In this document: one piece after another, positions 1-5,383 of the stretch
Layout of the letters: the number at the start of each line of letters is the position of its first letter
How positions within the stretch are numbered: the first letter of the stretch is position 1
Origin: Schwartzia sp. (in: firmicutes)
Lineage (GTDB): Bacteria > Bacillota > Negativicutes > Selenomonadales > Selenomonadaceae
Direction: 5' to 3'
Assembly (NCBI GenBank): GCA_024691625.1
Contig: JAILNL010000040.1
Span: 1-6,469 of the forward strand
Length of the DNA: 6,469 nucleotides
Made by a program: the position numbers and the translations under genes
The notes under the pieces: model-generated
What the model was told of the DNA's origin: nothing
Databases searched by the model: none
What the model saw: only the letters and a program-made list of their open reading frames with translations

Positions 1-126
1 TGTTGATAAGTCCATATTTAGGTCAAGATATACACAGAAATCGGGTTATAAAGTGAAAATGCGCTGAAAGTGTTGTTTATTGAAGTGCTAATCAGATAAT
101 TAGAAAAAATAAGGTAGAAACTCATC
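1..126. other. AT-rich intergenic edge with two DnaA-box-like nonamers
   Basis: No gene is visible here. The window opens with TGTTGATAA (1-9), the reverse complement of TTATCAACA, which is one mismatch from the DnaA box TTATCCACA. ATATACACA at 28-36 is one mismatch from TTATNCACA in the opposite orientation. The surrounding DNA is AT-rich. Closely spaced, oppositely oriented near-consensus boxes are a normal oriC feature, and a parS site lies 1.5 kb away, so this may be the edge of an origin region. Two imperfect nonamers can also arise by chance in AT-rich DNA, so the call is tentative. Confidence 0.3.
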
Positions 127-164
127 AAAAAAACGGTCTTACTTAAAAAAGTAAGGACGTTTTT
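127..164. terminator. Bidirectional intrinsic terminator downstream of purH
   Basis: A hairpin with inner stem CTTACTT/AAGTAAG (138-144 with 149-155) and outer stem AAAAACG/CGTTTTT (129-135 with 158-164) has a small internal loop between the two stems. On the minus strand it ends in a run of seven T residues (133-127), 13 nt beyond the purH stop codon, so it should end the purH transcript. On the plus strand the T-run is five long, so it may also work for transcripts arriving from the left. Confidence 0.85.
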
Positions 165-176
165 GTATACCGCAAA

Positions 177-1349
177 TCAATGATGGAAAAGACGGATTCC
201 CGTGAATGCCATAGCGATGTTGTATTTGTCGCAGGTCTCGATAACATTGTCGTCGCGGATAGAGCCGCCGGTCTGTGCAATGTAACTTACGCCGCTTTTG
301 TGGGCGCGTTCGATATTGTCGCCGAATGGGAAGAAAGCGTCGGAGCCCAGTGAAATACCCGTAGCCTTGGAAAGCCAAGCCTTCTTTTCTTCCTTTGTGA
401 ACACAGGCGGTTTTTCCGTGAATACGCGCTGCCATTCGCCGTCACGGAGAAGGTCTTCGTATTCTTCGCCGATGTAGACGTCGATGGCGTTGTCCCGGTC
501 AGGACGGCGCACGTCGGATTTGAAGGGCAGGTTCAGCACCTGCGGGCTCTGACGAAGGAACCAGTTGTCAGCCTTGCTGCCTGCGAGACGTGTGCAGTGT
601 ACGCGGGACTGCTGGCCTGCGCCGATACCGATAGCCTGTCCGTCCATGGTGTAGCACACGGAGTTGGACTGGATGTATTTCAGGGTGATGAGGGCGATGA
701 GGAGATCCCGTTTTGCGTTTTCGGGGATTTCCTTGTTCTGTGTCGGGCGGTTTGCCAGACATTCCTCGGTGATTTCTATATTGTTGCGTTTCTGCTCGAA
801 CCATACGCCGAAGACCTGTTTGTGCTCCAGCGGCTCAGGCTCGTAGTCCGGGTCCATCTGGATGACGAGGTATGAGCCCTTTCGCTTTGTTTTGAGGATT
901 TCAAGCGCTGCCTCGGAGTAGGATGGAGCGATGATACCGTCGGAAACCTCACGCTGCAGGAAGGAAGCCGTCTGCGCGTCGCACTCGTCGGAGAGCGCAA
1001 CGAAGTCGCCGTATGAGGACATACGGTCAGCGCCACGGGCACGGATATACGCGGTGGCGATAGGTGAAAGCTCGATTCCTTCTACGAAATAAACCTGCTT
1101 CAGTACGTCAGAGAGAGGAACCGCGACTGCAGCACCTGCAGGACTGACGTGCTTGAAGGAAGCAGCAGCGGGAAGTCCCGTTGCTTTTTTCAGCTCGCGG
1201 ACAAGCTGCCAGCTGTTCATTGCGTCAAGCAGATTGATGTATCCCGGGTTGCCGTTCAGAACCTTGAATGGGATTTCTCCCTTTTTCATGTAAACGCGCG
1301 CCGGTTTCTGATTCGGATTGCAACCGTATTTCAAAGCCATTTCATCCAT
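177..1349 (-). CDS. purH: Stand-alone AICAR transformylase (PurH C-terminal domain type)
   Basis: The 390-residue product should transfer a formyl group from 10-formyl-tetrahydrofolate to AICAR, giving FAICAR, the penultimate step of cytosolic de novo IMP synthesis. Visible family signatures are the Lys-His pair in FKHVSPAG (K66, H67), which corresponds to the catalytic pair of PurH/ATIC, then RGADRMSSYGDF (105-116), IGAGQQSRVHCTRLA (242-256), SDAFFPFGDNIERA (336-349) and the terminal RLFHH. Full PurH is about 510-530 residues and carries an N-terminal IMP cyclohydrolase domain. That domain is absent, and the protein starts directly in the transformylase part, so this is the separate short form known from many anaerobic Bacillota and not a truncation. 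IMP cyclohydrolase must be encoded elsewhere. The start ATG (1347-1349) has AGGAGG at 1358-1363, 8 nt away. It is a single-gene unit with its own promoter, ZTP riboswitch and terminator. Confidence 0.93.
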   Translation of the reverse strand: MDEMALKYGCNPNQKPARVYMKKGEIPFKVLNGNPGYINLLDAMNSWQLVRELKKATGLPAAASFKHVSPAGAAVAVPLSDVLKQVYFVEGIELSPIATAYIRARGADRMSSYGDFVALSDECDAQTASFLQREVSDGIIAPSYSEAALEILKTKRKGSYLVIQMDPDYEPEPLEHKQVFGVWFEQKRNNIEITEECLANRPTQNKEIPENAKRDLLIALITLKYIQSNSVCYTMDGQAIGIGAGQQSRVHCTRLAGSKADNWFLRQSPQVLNLPFKSDVRRPDRDNAIDVYIGEEYEDLLRDGEWQRVFTEKPPVFTKEEKKAWLSKATGISLGSDAFFPFGDNIERAHKSGVSYIAQTGGSIRDDNVIETCDKYNIAMAFTGIRLFHH

Positions 1350-1357
1350 TGTGTTAT

Positions 1358-1363
1358 CCTCCT
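1358..1363 (-). promoter_or_regulatory. Ribosome binding site of purH
   Basis: On the minus strand AGGAGG lies 8 nt before the ATG at 1349-1347. This fixes the upstream ATG as the start and not the in-frame ATG three codons later (M4). It sits just after the riboswitch terminator T-run, so only read-through transcripts carry it. Confidence 0.85.
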
Positions 1364-1373
1364 ATATTAAAAC

Positions 1374-1427
1374 AAAAAAGCCGCCCGGGATTCCGGGTCA
1401 TATCATGTGCCCAGACGGTCGGCTTTT
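1374..1427 (-). terminator. Attenuator terminator of the ZTP riboswitch
   Basis: The outer stem AAAAGCCG/CGGCUUUU encloses CUGGG/CCCGG and ends in U6. An alternative local hairpin CCCGG-AAUC-CCGGG (1397-1384) also precedes the U-run, so termination could use either fold. The first fold is mutually exclusive with the aptamer's 3' pseudoknot strand, the expected arrangement for a ligand-ON transcriptional switch. Confidence 0.8.
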
Positions 1428-1476
1428 CCTGTCTGTACTCCCTGTGGTCAATTCCACTTCCGTCAGTCGTACAGAC
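1374..1476 (-). ncRNA. ZTP (pfl) riboswitch with terminator expression platform
   Basis: Read on the minus strand, the leader matches the ZTP/ZMP aptamer. P1 is an 8-bp stem, GUCUGUAC (1476-1469) with GUACAGAC (1438-1431). The conserved GACUGACGGAAGUGG follows (1468-1454), then P2 GUGG/CCAC (1457-1444), then AGGGAG before the P1 return. The conserved 3' segment CCGUCUGGGCA lies at 1418-1408. GACGG and CCGUC can form the long-range pairing that in the usual aptamer is GGCG with CGCC, which is a compensatory change. The 3' segment leads into a terminator ending in six U (1379-1374). AAAAGCCG (1427-1420) can pair with CGGCUUUU (1383-1376) and CUGGG (1414-1410) with CCCGG, which would consume the aptamer's pseudoknot strand. 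The family is known to sense ZTP/ZMP, the AICAR ribotides that accumulate when folate is short, so ligand should favour read-through and purH expression. Confidence 0.93.
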
Positions 1477-1487
1477 CTCATAAATTC

Positions 1488-1516
1488 AGAGTAACATTGA
1501 CGGGTTCTTTTGTCAA
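1488..1516 (-). promoter_or_regulatory. purH promoter, extended -10 type
   Basis: On the minus strand a perfect -35 TTGACA (1516-1511) is followed by a 17-nt spacer and TACTCT (1493-1488). A TG dinucleotide one base before the -10 makes it an extended -10 and compensates for the weak hexamer. Transcription would begin near 1481, about five bases before the first paired base of the riboswitch P1 at 1476. The spacing to the aptamer supports the call. An inverted repeat TTGAC-N10-GTCAA overlaps the -35 and spacer. Confidence 0.7.
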
Positions 1517-1551
1517 GGAATCGGGATTAAACGGAGGCCTTGTATACACGG

Positions 1552-1567
1552 TGTTTCACGTGAAACA
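1552..1567. promoter_or_regulatory. parS chromosome-partition site (ParB/Spo0J binding)
   Basis: TGTTTCACGTGAAACA is a perfect 16-bp palindrome and matches the parS consensus of chromosomal ParB proteins as first defined in Bacillus subtilis (TGTTNCACGTGAAACA). ParB loads on such sites, spreads as a CTP-dependent clamp and recruits SMC to separate newly replicated origins. It sits in non-coding DNA between two divergent promoters. Because parS sites cluster around oriC, it places this window in the origin-proximal part of the chromosome. Confidence 0.9.
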
Positions 1568-1737
1568 AGTTACATCTTGTGTGTCTTCCCTGTGTTGGAA
1601 AATCCTCGACACAGCACTACTATGCCTGCGGTTTGCCGCCTTGGGCGGGGCGCACAATCTGTATAAATCCGGATATCTTTATTTAAGCAGCGTTTTCTTA
1701 AATGCAATTTTTCAAGATGATTGTAAAAGTATACATA

Positions 1738-1752
1738 TGAGAATGATTGTCA
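1738..1752. promoter_or_regulatory. Fur box (7-1-7) over the operon promoter
   Basis: TGAGAATGATTGTCA matches the 7-1-7 Fur operator TGATAATNATTATCA in 12 of 14 defined positions. The TGA...TCA ends fit Fur better than the related PerR (TTA...TAA) or Zur (TCG...CGA) boxes. Its right half contains the -35 hexamer TTGTCA (1747-1752), so Fe-loaded Fur binding would block RNA polymerase. The whole downstream ABC operon should therefore be repressed when iron is plentiful. Confidence 0.75.
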
Positions 1753-1775
1753 TTTCCCTTTAGCCGTGATATACT
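1747..1775 (+). promoter_or_regulatory. Promoter of the DUF4418/ABC operon
   Basis: A -35 TTGTCA (1747-1752, five of six matches) and -10 TATACT (1770-1775, five of six) are separated by 17 nt. TG at 1767-1768 gives an extended -10. Transcription would start near 1782, leaving a leader of about 47 nt before the first ATG. It is the only strong promoter upstream of the five-gene unit. Confidence 0.8.
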
Positions 1776-1816
1776 GACTGAGAATTCGTAAAATTAGTCA
1801 GAATGCTGATGACCAT

Positions 1817-1824
1817 AGGAGGAG
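1817..1824 (+). promoter_or_regulatory. Ribosome binding site of the DUF4418-like gene
   Basis: AGGAGGAG ends a few bases before the ATG at 1829, with 6 nt between AGGAGG and the start. It supports this start as the beginning of the operon's first protein. Confidence 0.85.
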
Positions 1825-1828
1825 TCTG

Positions 1829-2239
1829 ATGAAATTGACAAAAGAGAAGGTTTTTGCGCTGCTTCCGGCGGTGTTCAGTCTTTTGCTGTCACTGGGGGTA
1901 ATGACCGTTTTTTCTGCCTGCGGAATGAAGGAGGACGGCACGTGGATGCGTTGTCACGGGGCGCAGAATGTGGTGGAGCTGGGAGGTTTTATATTATTTT
2001 TCCTGTTTTCCTTTGCAGCGATTCTTAAAAGCAGGAGCCTGAAGCTGTTTCTTTTTGCGGCGGGAGTCATAGGTGCCGCTGCCCTTTTTTTCGTTCCGGG
2101 GGATATCATGCCCTTGTGCATGATGAAAACAATGCGCTGTCATACGGTCTTTCAGCCATTTGTCCGGCTGGTTTCTGCCGTGATTGTGGTATCGGGGGCC
2201 GCGGGTTTTGTCAGGGTTCTGCGCAGTTCGCGTAATTGA
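1829..2239 (+). CDS. DUF4418-like four-helix membrane protein with twin MRCH motifs
   Basis: The 136-residue protein appears to have four transmembrane helices (about 8-29, 50-66, 72-90, 111-131). With a Lys-rich N-terminus inside, the two long loops face outward. Each outward loop carries the same motif: C31, M33, then MRCH (M40-H43), and C97, M98, M99, then MRCH (M102-H105). The twin Cys/Met/His clusters suggest metal or haem binding, or paired thiols. This is inferred, since no function is established that I know of. The layout resembles DUF4418 proteins, which I recall next to FtsX-type ABC permeases. It is the first gene of the Fur-controlled operon. AGGAGG (1817-1822) lies 6 nt before the ATG, and its TGA stop overlaps the next ATG by one base, so the two are probably translationally coupled. 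Confidence 0.8.
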   Translation: MKLTKEKVFALLPAVFSLLLSLGVMTVFSACGMKEDGTWMRCHGAQNVVELGGFILFFLFSFAAILKSRSLKLFLFAAGVIGAAALFFVPGDIMPLCMMKTMRCHTVFQPFVRLVSAVIVVSGAAGFVRVLRSSRN

Positions 2240-2967
2240 TGGAAGGACGCGGATGGCTGATGATTTTGACGGGACGGAGAAAATTTTTTATTTTCCTTTT
2301 GCTGCTTGTTTTGTGCTGTACTGCGGTATTCCTTTGGAGAGATGAAAAGCCGCATGGGAAAATTGCAAAGGGCGACGTGATAACCTTCGGCATGTACGAG
2401 CAGGACGGCAACACGGCAAACGGCGCTGAGCCTGTGGAATGGCTGGTGTTAGACCGTATCGGTGATGAGGCGCTGCTTTTAAGCGCATCATGCATTGAAG
2501 CCATGCCCTATAACGACACTCCCTTTGCTCCCGTCACATGGGAAACGAGCGCCCTTCGGAAATGGCTGAACGTAGATTTTCTGCAGAGCGCTTTTTCGGG
2601 TGAGGAAAGAAGCCGCATACGTTTGACGCGGAATCAGACTGAGCCGCAGGCTGTGGTGGGCACAAGCGGCGGCAATGAAACTGATGATTACGTTTTTCTT
2701 TTGGACGCCACGGATATATCAATATATATGAGCGATTCCGAAAGGCGGCAGTACCCGGGAAAGGCGCAGGCCACGGAGCAGGCAGCGCTGCACGGGGCAA
2801 AGACGGACAAGCTGCATCTTGCCGAGTGGTGGCTGCGTTCCCCGGGGGTATATGAGTTTACCGCGCAGTTTGTGAATTTTTCAGGGGAGCCGCATGTGAG
2901 CGGTGCCAACGCGGACATGGTATATGCTGTACGTCCTGCGCTGTGGATTGATATAGGCAATCATTGA
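2239..2967 (+). CDS. Membrane-anchored extracellular DUF6273-like protein
   Basis: Counted from the ATG at 2239, the product has 242 residues: a short basic cytoplasmic tail, one hydrophobic helix (about 15-33) and an extracellular domain. The domain has the hallmarks of DUF6273: ITFGMYEQD (48-56), EWLVLD (67-72), TWETSALRKWLN (100-111), WWLRSPG (197-203) and VRPALWI (231-237). That family is frequent in surface proteins of Clostridia, and to me it recalls the FGE-sulfatase/C-type-lectin fold. That is a pattern judgement, and no function is known. The CC at residues 27-28 is preceded by Leu, so there is no proper lipobox. The start is uncertain. ATG 2239 overlaps the upstream stop (TGATG) and suits coupling, while ATG 2260 has GGAAGGA 12 nt upstream and would shorten the tail by seven residues. 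It lies 22 nt before the first permease, so it may be an extracellular partner of the ABC complex. Confidence 0.85.
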   Translation: MEGRGWLMILTGRRKFFIFLLLLVLCCTAVFLWRDEKPHGKIAKGDVITFGMYEQDGNTANGAEPVEWLVLDRIGDEALLLSASCIEAMPYNDTPFAPVTWETSALRKWLNVDFLQSAFSGEERSRIRLTRNQTEPQAVVGTSGGNETDDYVFLLDATDISIYMSDSERRQYPGKAQATEQAALHGAKTDKLHLAEWWLRSPGVYEFTAQFVNFSGEPHVSGANADMVYAVRPALWIDIGNH

Positions 2968-2989
2968 TTGAAAGGAAGGGAATCAGGGA

Positions 2990-4165
2990 ATGCTGTCATT
3001 AGGAAAAATTCCCATTGAAAATATAAAGGCTCACCCTGTGCGCACGGCGATTGTATTCCTGCTGGCTCTGGCGCAGGCTGCCTGTGTTTTCGGCGGGGTT
3101 ATGGCGCTGCGGGGGATTCACAGGGAAATGGAGGTGGCCGAAGCGCGGCTGGGGGCTGATCTGGTGGTCTACCCGAAGGCTATAGCCGTCAGCAGCAAGA
3201 TTAATATGAGAAAGGTGCAGATGCAGGGAGCTCCTGTGAAGGTGTATAAAAACCGCGTGCTGCTTTCAAAGATGCAGGACTGCGGGGATATCGCGGCGGC
3301 ATCTCATCAGATTTATATTTCGGATAAACTTCCCAACGGAAAGGATATCTGGGTTGTAGGCATTGAGGCGGACAAGGATTTCGTCATAAAGCCGTGGCTT
3401 GAGGAGATGGATTTCGCGTTTCCCCTCGGCACGGTTGCAGTGGGAAGCAAGGTTGAAGGCGATAAGGTCACGCTGTTTCAGCGGGACTGGCCTGTGGGCG
3501 CGCGTCTGAAGGAGACGGGCTCGGAGCTGGATTACGCGGTATTTGCGGGTATGGATACTCTCTCTGAGTTGATTGCCGCATCCAAGGCGGCAGGGATAAA
3601 TGATTACGCGGAAATTGACCCGCAGACTATGTTTTCCTCGGTTCTTGTCCGCGTGAAGGATAAAAGCCGCACGGAGAGCGCCATGAACTGGATAAACCGC
3701 TATGTGAGAAAGGTAAAGGCAGGCAGGAATCAGGCCGCCCTCAGCAAAACGGCGGAGTCCATAGGCACGGCGTCAAAGGCATCGGCTGCAGCCTTCGGGA
3801 GCGCGTGGCTTTTGATGCTTCTGGCGTCAGGGATAGTTTCCTCCATGCTCATGAAGGAAAGGAAAAAGGAGCTTTACGTCTGGCATACTGTGGGGGCTTC
3901 GCGAAGCCTTATCAGAAATGTTATGCTCCGTGAGGCCTTTATACTGCAGCTTTCGGGCGCATTAGCAGGCGTGCTGTGCGCGGCGGCGGTATTTGCCGCG
4001 GCAGGGAGCCGTCTGCTTCCGGGGGTGGCATTTGCCGCATCTGATATGGTCCTTTCCTTTGCGGCGGCAGTTCTTTTGACTGTGGGAGCGGGGCTTTTCG
4101 GTACATGGAACACCCTTAGAAAAACGGAAAACAGGCAGGAGGGGCAGATGCTCCTTCCCGTTTAG
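2990..4165 (+). CDS. FtsX/MacB-type ABC transporter permease (first of pair)
   Basis: The 391-residue integral membrane protein has the MacB/FtsX layout: one N-terminal helix (about 19-40), a large extracellular domain (about 41-265), and three C-terminal helices (about 269-288, 316-338, 350-371). Just inside the membrane, KERKKELYVWHTVGASRSLI (289-308) is the usual cytoplasmic coupling segment that contacts the ATPase. ARLGADLVV (52-60) and DFVIKPWL (130-137) are shared with the next permease, so the two are paralogues. They resemble Cj1661/Cj1662, the permeases of the Campylobacter P19 iron-uptake cluster, by recalled motif similarity. Unlike its partner, this copy lacks the Cys-Cys pair ahead of DFVI and has LPNGKD in that region. 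A purine-rich site AAGGAAGGG (2972-2980) lies 9 nt before the ATG. Proteins of this class often couple ATP hydrolysis to extracellular movements and need not pass a substrate through the membrane. Confidence 0.88.
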   Translation: MLSLGKIPIENIKAHPVRTAIVFLLALAQAACVFGGVMALRGIHREMEVAEARLGADLVVYPKAIAVSSKINMRKVQMQGAPVKVYKNRVLLSKMQDCGDIAAASHQIYISDKLPNGKDIWVVGIEADKDFVIKPWLEEMDFAFPLGTVAVGSKVEGDKVTLFQRDWPVGARLKETGSELDYAVFAGMDTLSELIAASKAAGINDYAEIDPQTMFSSVLVRVKDKSRTESAMNWINRYVRKVKAGRNQAALSKTAESIGTASKASAAAFGSAWLLMLLASGIVSSMLMKERKKELYVWHTVGASRSLIRNVMLREAFILQLSGALAGVLCAAAVFAAAGSRLLPGVAFAASDMVLSFAAAVLLTVGAGLFGTWNTLRKTENRQEGQMLLPV

Positions 4166-4170
4166 GAGGA
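4164..4170 (+). promoter_or_regulatory. Ribosome binding site overlapping the first permease stop
   Basis: AGGAGGA shares bases with the TAG stop (4163-4165) of the first permease and lies 6 nt before the second permease's ATG at 4177. It fixes that start and suggests matched synthesis of the two subunits. Confidence 0.85.
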
Positions 4171-4176
4171 CAGGAT

Positions 4177-5382
4177 ATGCTTTCATTGAAAAATCTCCCA
4201 TGGAGAAATCTGCAGGGATACGCGGGCCGTACGGCAGCGCTTGTATTCTTTTCAATGCTGATGGCAGCGGCTATCTTCGGAGGCAGCATGATTGTCAGCG
4301 GAGTTCTCAGGGGGCTTTCTGAGGCTGAGGCACGGCTTGGCGCGGATATAGTTGTCACGCCTGTGGACGCGAACAGCAGCTTTGACGCGCAGACGGTGCT
4401 TTTACAGGCGGAGCCGGGATATTTTTATATGGATAAGGGAAAGCTCGACGAGGTCGCGGCTGTGGAGGGCGTAGAAAAGGCTACTCCCCAGCGGTACATG
4501 GCCTCGGCAAAGGCAGGCTGCTGCTCCGCGCGGCTTCAGATGATAGCCTTTGACCCGGAGACGGATTTCGTCATCGGGCCGTGGCTGAAGGATTCCAATT
4601 TGTCGGAGATGGGACTGATGGACGTTGTCATAGGAAGCAACGTAACGGTCTACAATGACAATATCATACGGTTCTATGACACTGAATGCCGTATTATCGG
4701 GCAGTTCGAGCCTACAGGCACTACTCTGGACAACTGCGTGTATATGAATTTTGAAACGGTAAACGTGCTAATAAATGCTTCCTTTGAGAAACGGCTGAAC
4801 CTCTACGAGAAATACAGCCCTGAGGATGTGATTTCCTCCGTAATGGTAAGGACTGCCTCGGGGTATGATACGGAAAGGGTGGCAGCGGATATCAGGGCAA
4901 AGGTCGGCGGTGTCAGCGTTGCGACGGCGAAAAATATGGTGTCTGGCATAAGCGACGGGCTGAAAAGAATATCCCGGTCCATCACGTTCACGGCAGGAAT
5001 GCTGTGGCTGATAGGGCTCTTTGCCGTAATGCTTCTGTTTGTCATGATGATACATGAAAGAAAGCGCGAATTTGCTTCTCTCTCCGCAATGGGTGCCGAC
5101 AGGAAGGTGATTTCAGATATTGTGGGGAAGGAAGCCATGACCGTGTGCCTTATGGGAGGCGCGGCAGGAATATTCTTTTCCGCGGCGGTTCTTTACAGCT
5201 TTGGCGGATTTATAGGGAATTATCTGGGAGCAGGAATGGTTGTGCCGTCCACAGGAACTGCTTTTGTGTTGGCAGGGCTTGCTCTCTGTTCCTCGCTGCT
5301 TGCGGCGAAAGTGGCAGCCCGGGCGGCGGTTTGGTATATTTTCAGAACTGATGTGAGCCTTGTGCTCAAGGAAGGTGAATAG
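4177..5382 (+). CDS. FtsX/MacB-type ABC transporter permease (second of pair)
   Basis: The 401-residue protein has the same layout as its neighbour: helix 1 (about 19-42), extracellular domain (43-270), then helices at about 271-292, 320-345 and 358-380. The coupling segment HERKREFASLSAMGADRKVI (293-312) precedes the third helix. It shares MLSL at the N-terminus, EARLGADIVVTP (51-62) and DFVIGPWL (130-137) with the first permease. A vicinal Cys pair, C115-C116 in AGCCSARLQ, lies in the extracellular domain, with C171 and C187 further on, so metal binding or thiol chemistry is possible there. The CC-to-DFVI arrangement is, as I recall, typical of one permease of the Cj1661-1663 iron cluster type. 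The two permeases probably form a heterodimer with one ATPase dimer. The gap from the first permease is 11 nt, and the stop comes one base before the ATPase start codon. Confidence 0.88.
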   Translation: MLSLKNLPWRNLQGYAGRTAALVFFSMLMAAAIFGGSMIVSGVLRGLSEAEARLGADIVVTPVDANSSFDAQTVLLQAEPGYFYMDKGKLDEVAAVEGVEKATPQRYMASAKAGCCSARLQMIAFDPETDFVIGPWLKDSNLSEMGLMDVVIGSNVTVYNDNIIRFYDTECRIIGQFEPTGTTLDNCVYMNFETVNVLINASFEKRLNLYEKYSPEDVISSVMVRTASGYDTERVAADIRAKVGGVSVATAKNMVSGISDGLKRISRSITFTAGMLWLIGLFAVMLLFVMMIHERKREFASLSAMGADRKVISDIVGKEAMTVCLMGGAAGIFFSAAVLYSFGGFIGNYLGAGMVVPSTGTAFVLAGLALCSSLLAAKVAARAAVWYIFRTDVSLVLKEGE

Positions 5383-5383
5383 A

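Larger units (their letters stand above)
1477..1828. other. Divergent intergenic region between purH and the ABC operon
   Basis: I see no credible gene in these 352 bases. It holds the purH promoter (1488-1516), a perfect parS palindrome (1552-1567), a nested inverted repeat CTGTGT/ACACAG with GGA/TCC inside it (1590-1614), a GC-rich CCGCC-TTG-GGCGG hairpin (1636-1648), an inverted repeat ATTTAAG/CTTAAAT (1681-1703), and the Fur-controlled operon promoter (1738-1775). An inverted repeat CTGACT/AGTCAG (1774-1779 with 1796-1801) spans the predicted start of the operon transcript. The two hairpins around 1590-1650 lack a T-run on either strand, so they are not clear terminators. Confidence 0.7.

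Noticed and set aside
139..435. 98-codon minus-strand open frame overlapping the end of purH
   Set aside because: It is out of frame with the well-supported purH gene, crosses its terminator, and has an Arg-rich composition typical of a shadow frame.
1407..1763. 118-codon open frame on the plus strand across the purH leader
   Set aside because: It runs antisense through the riboswitch and across the purH promoter, parS and the Fur box. It has no ribosome site and its translation resembles no protein family.
2290..2330. Lipoprotein signal in the DUF6273-like protein (CC at residues 27-28)
   Set aside because: The residue before the first Cys is Leu and before the second is Cys, so no proper lipobox is present. 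A plain membrane anchor fits better.
5360..5383. Earlier TTG start for the ATPase gene
   Set aside because: It would overlap the permease gene, use a rare start and lack a ribosome site, whereas ATG 5384 has AAGGAAGGTG 6 nt upstream and begins the usual domain.
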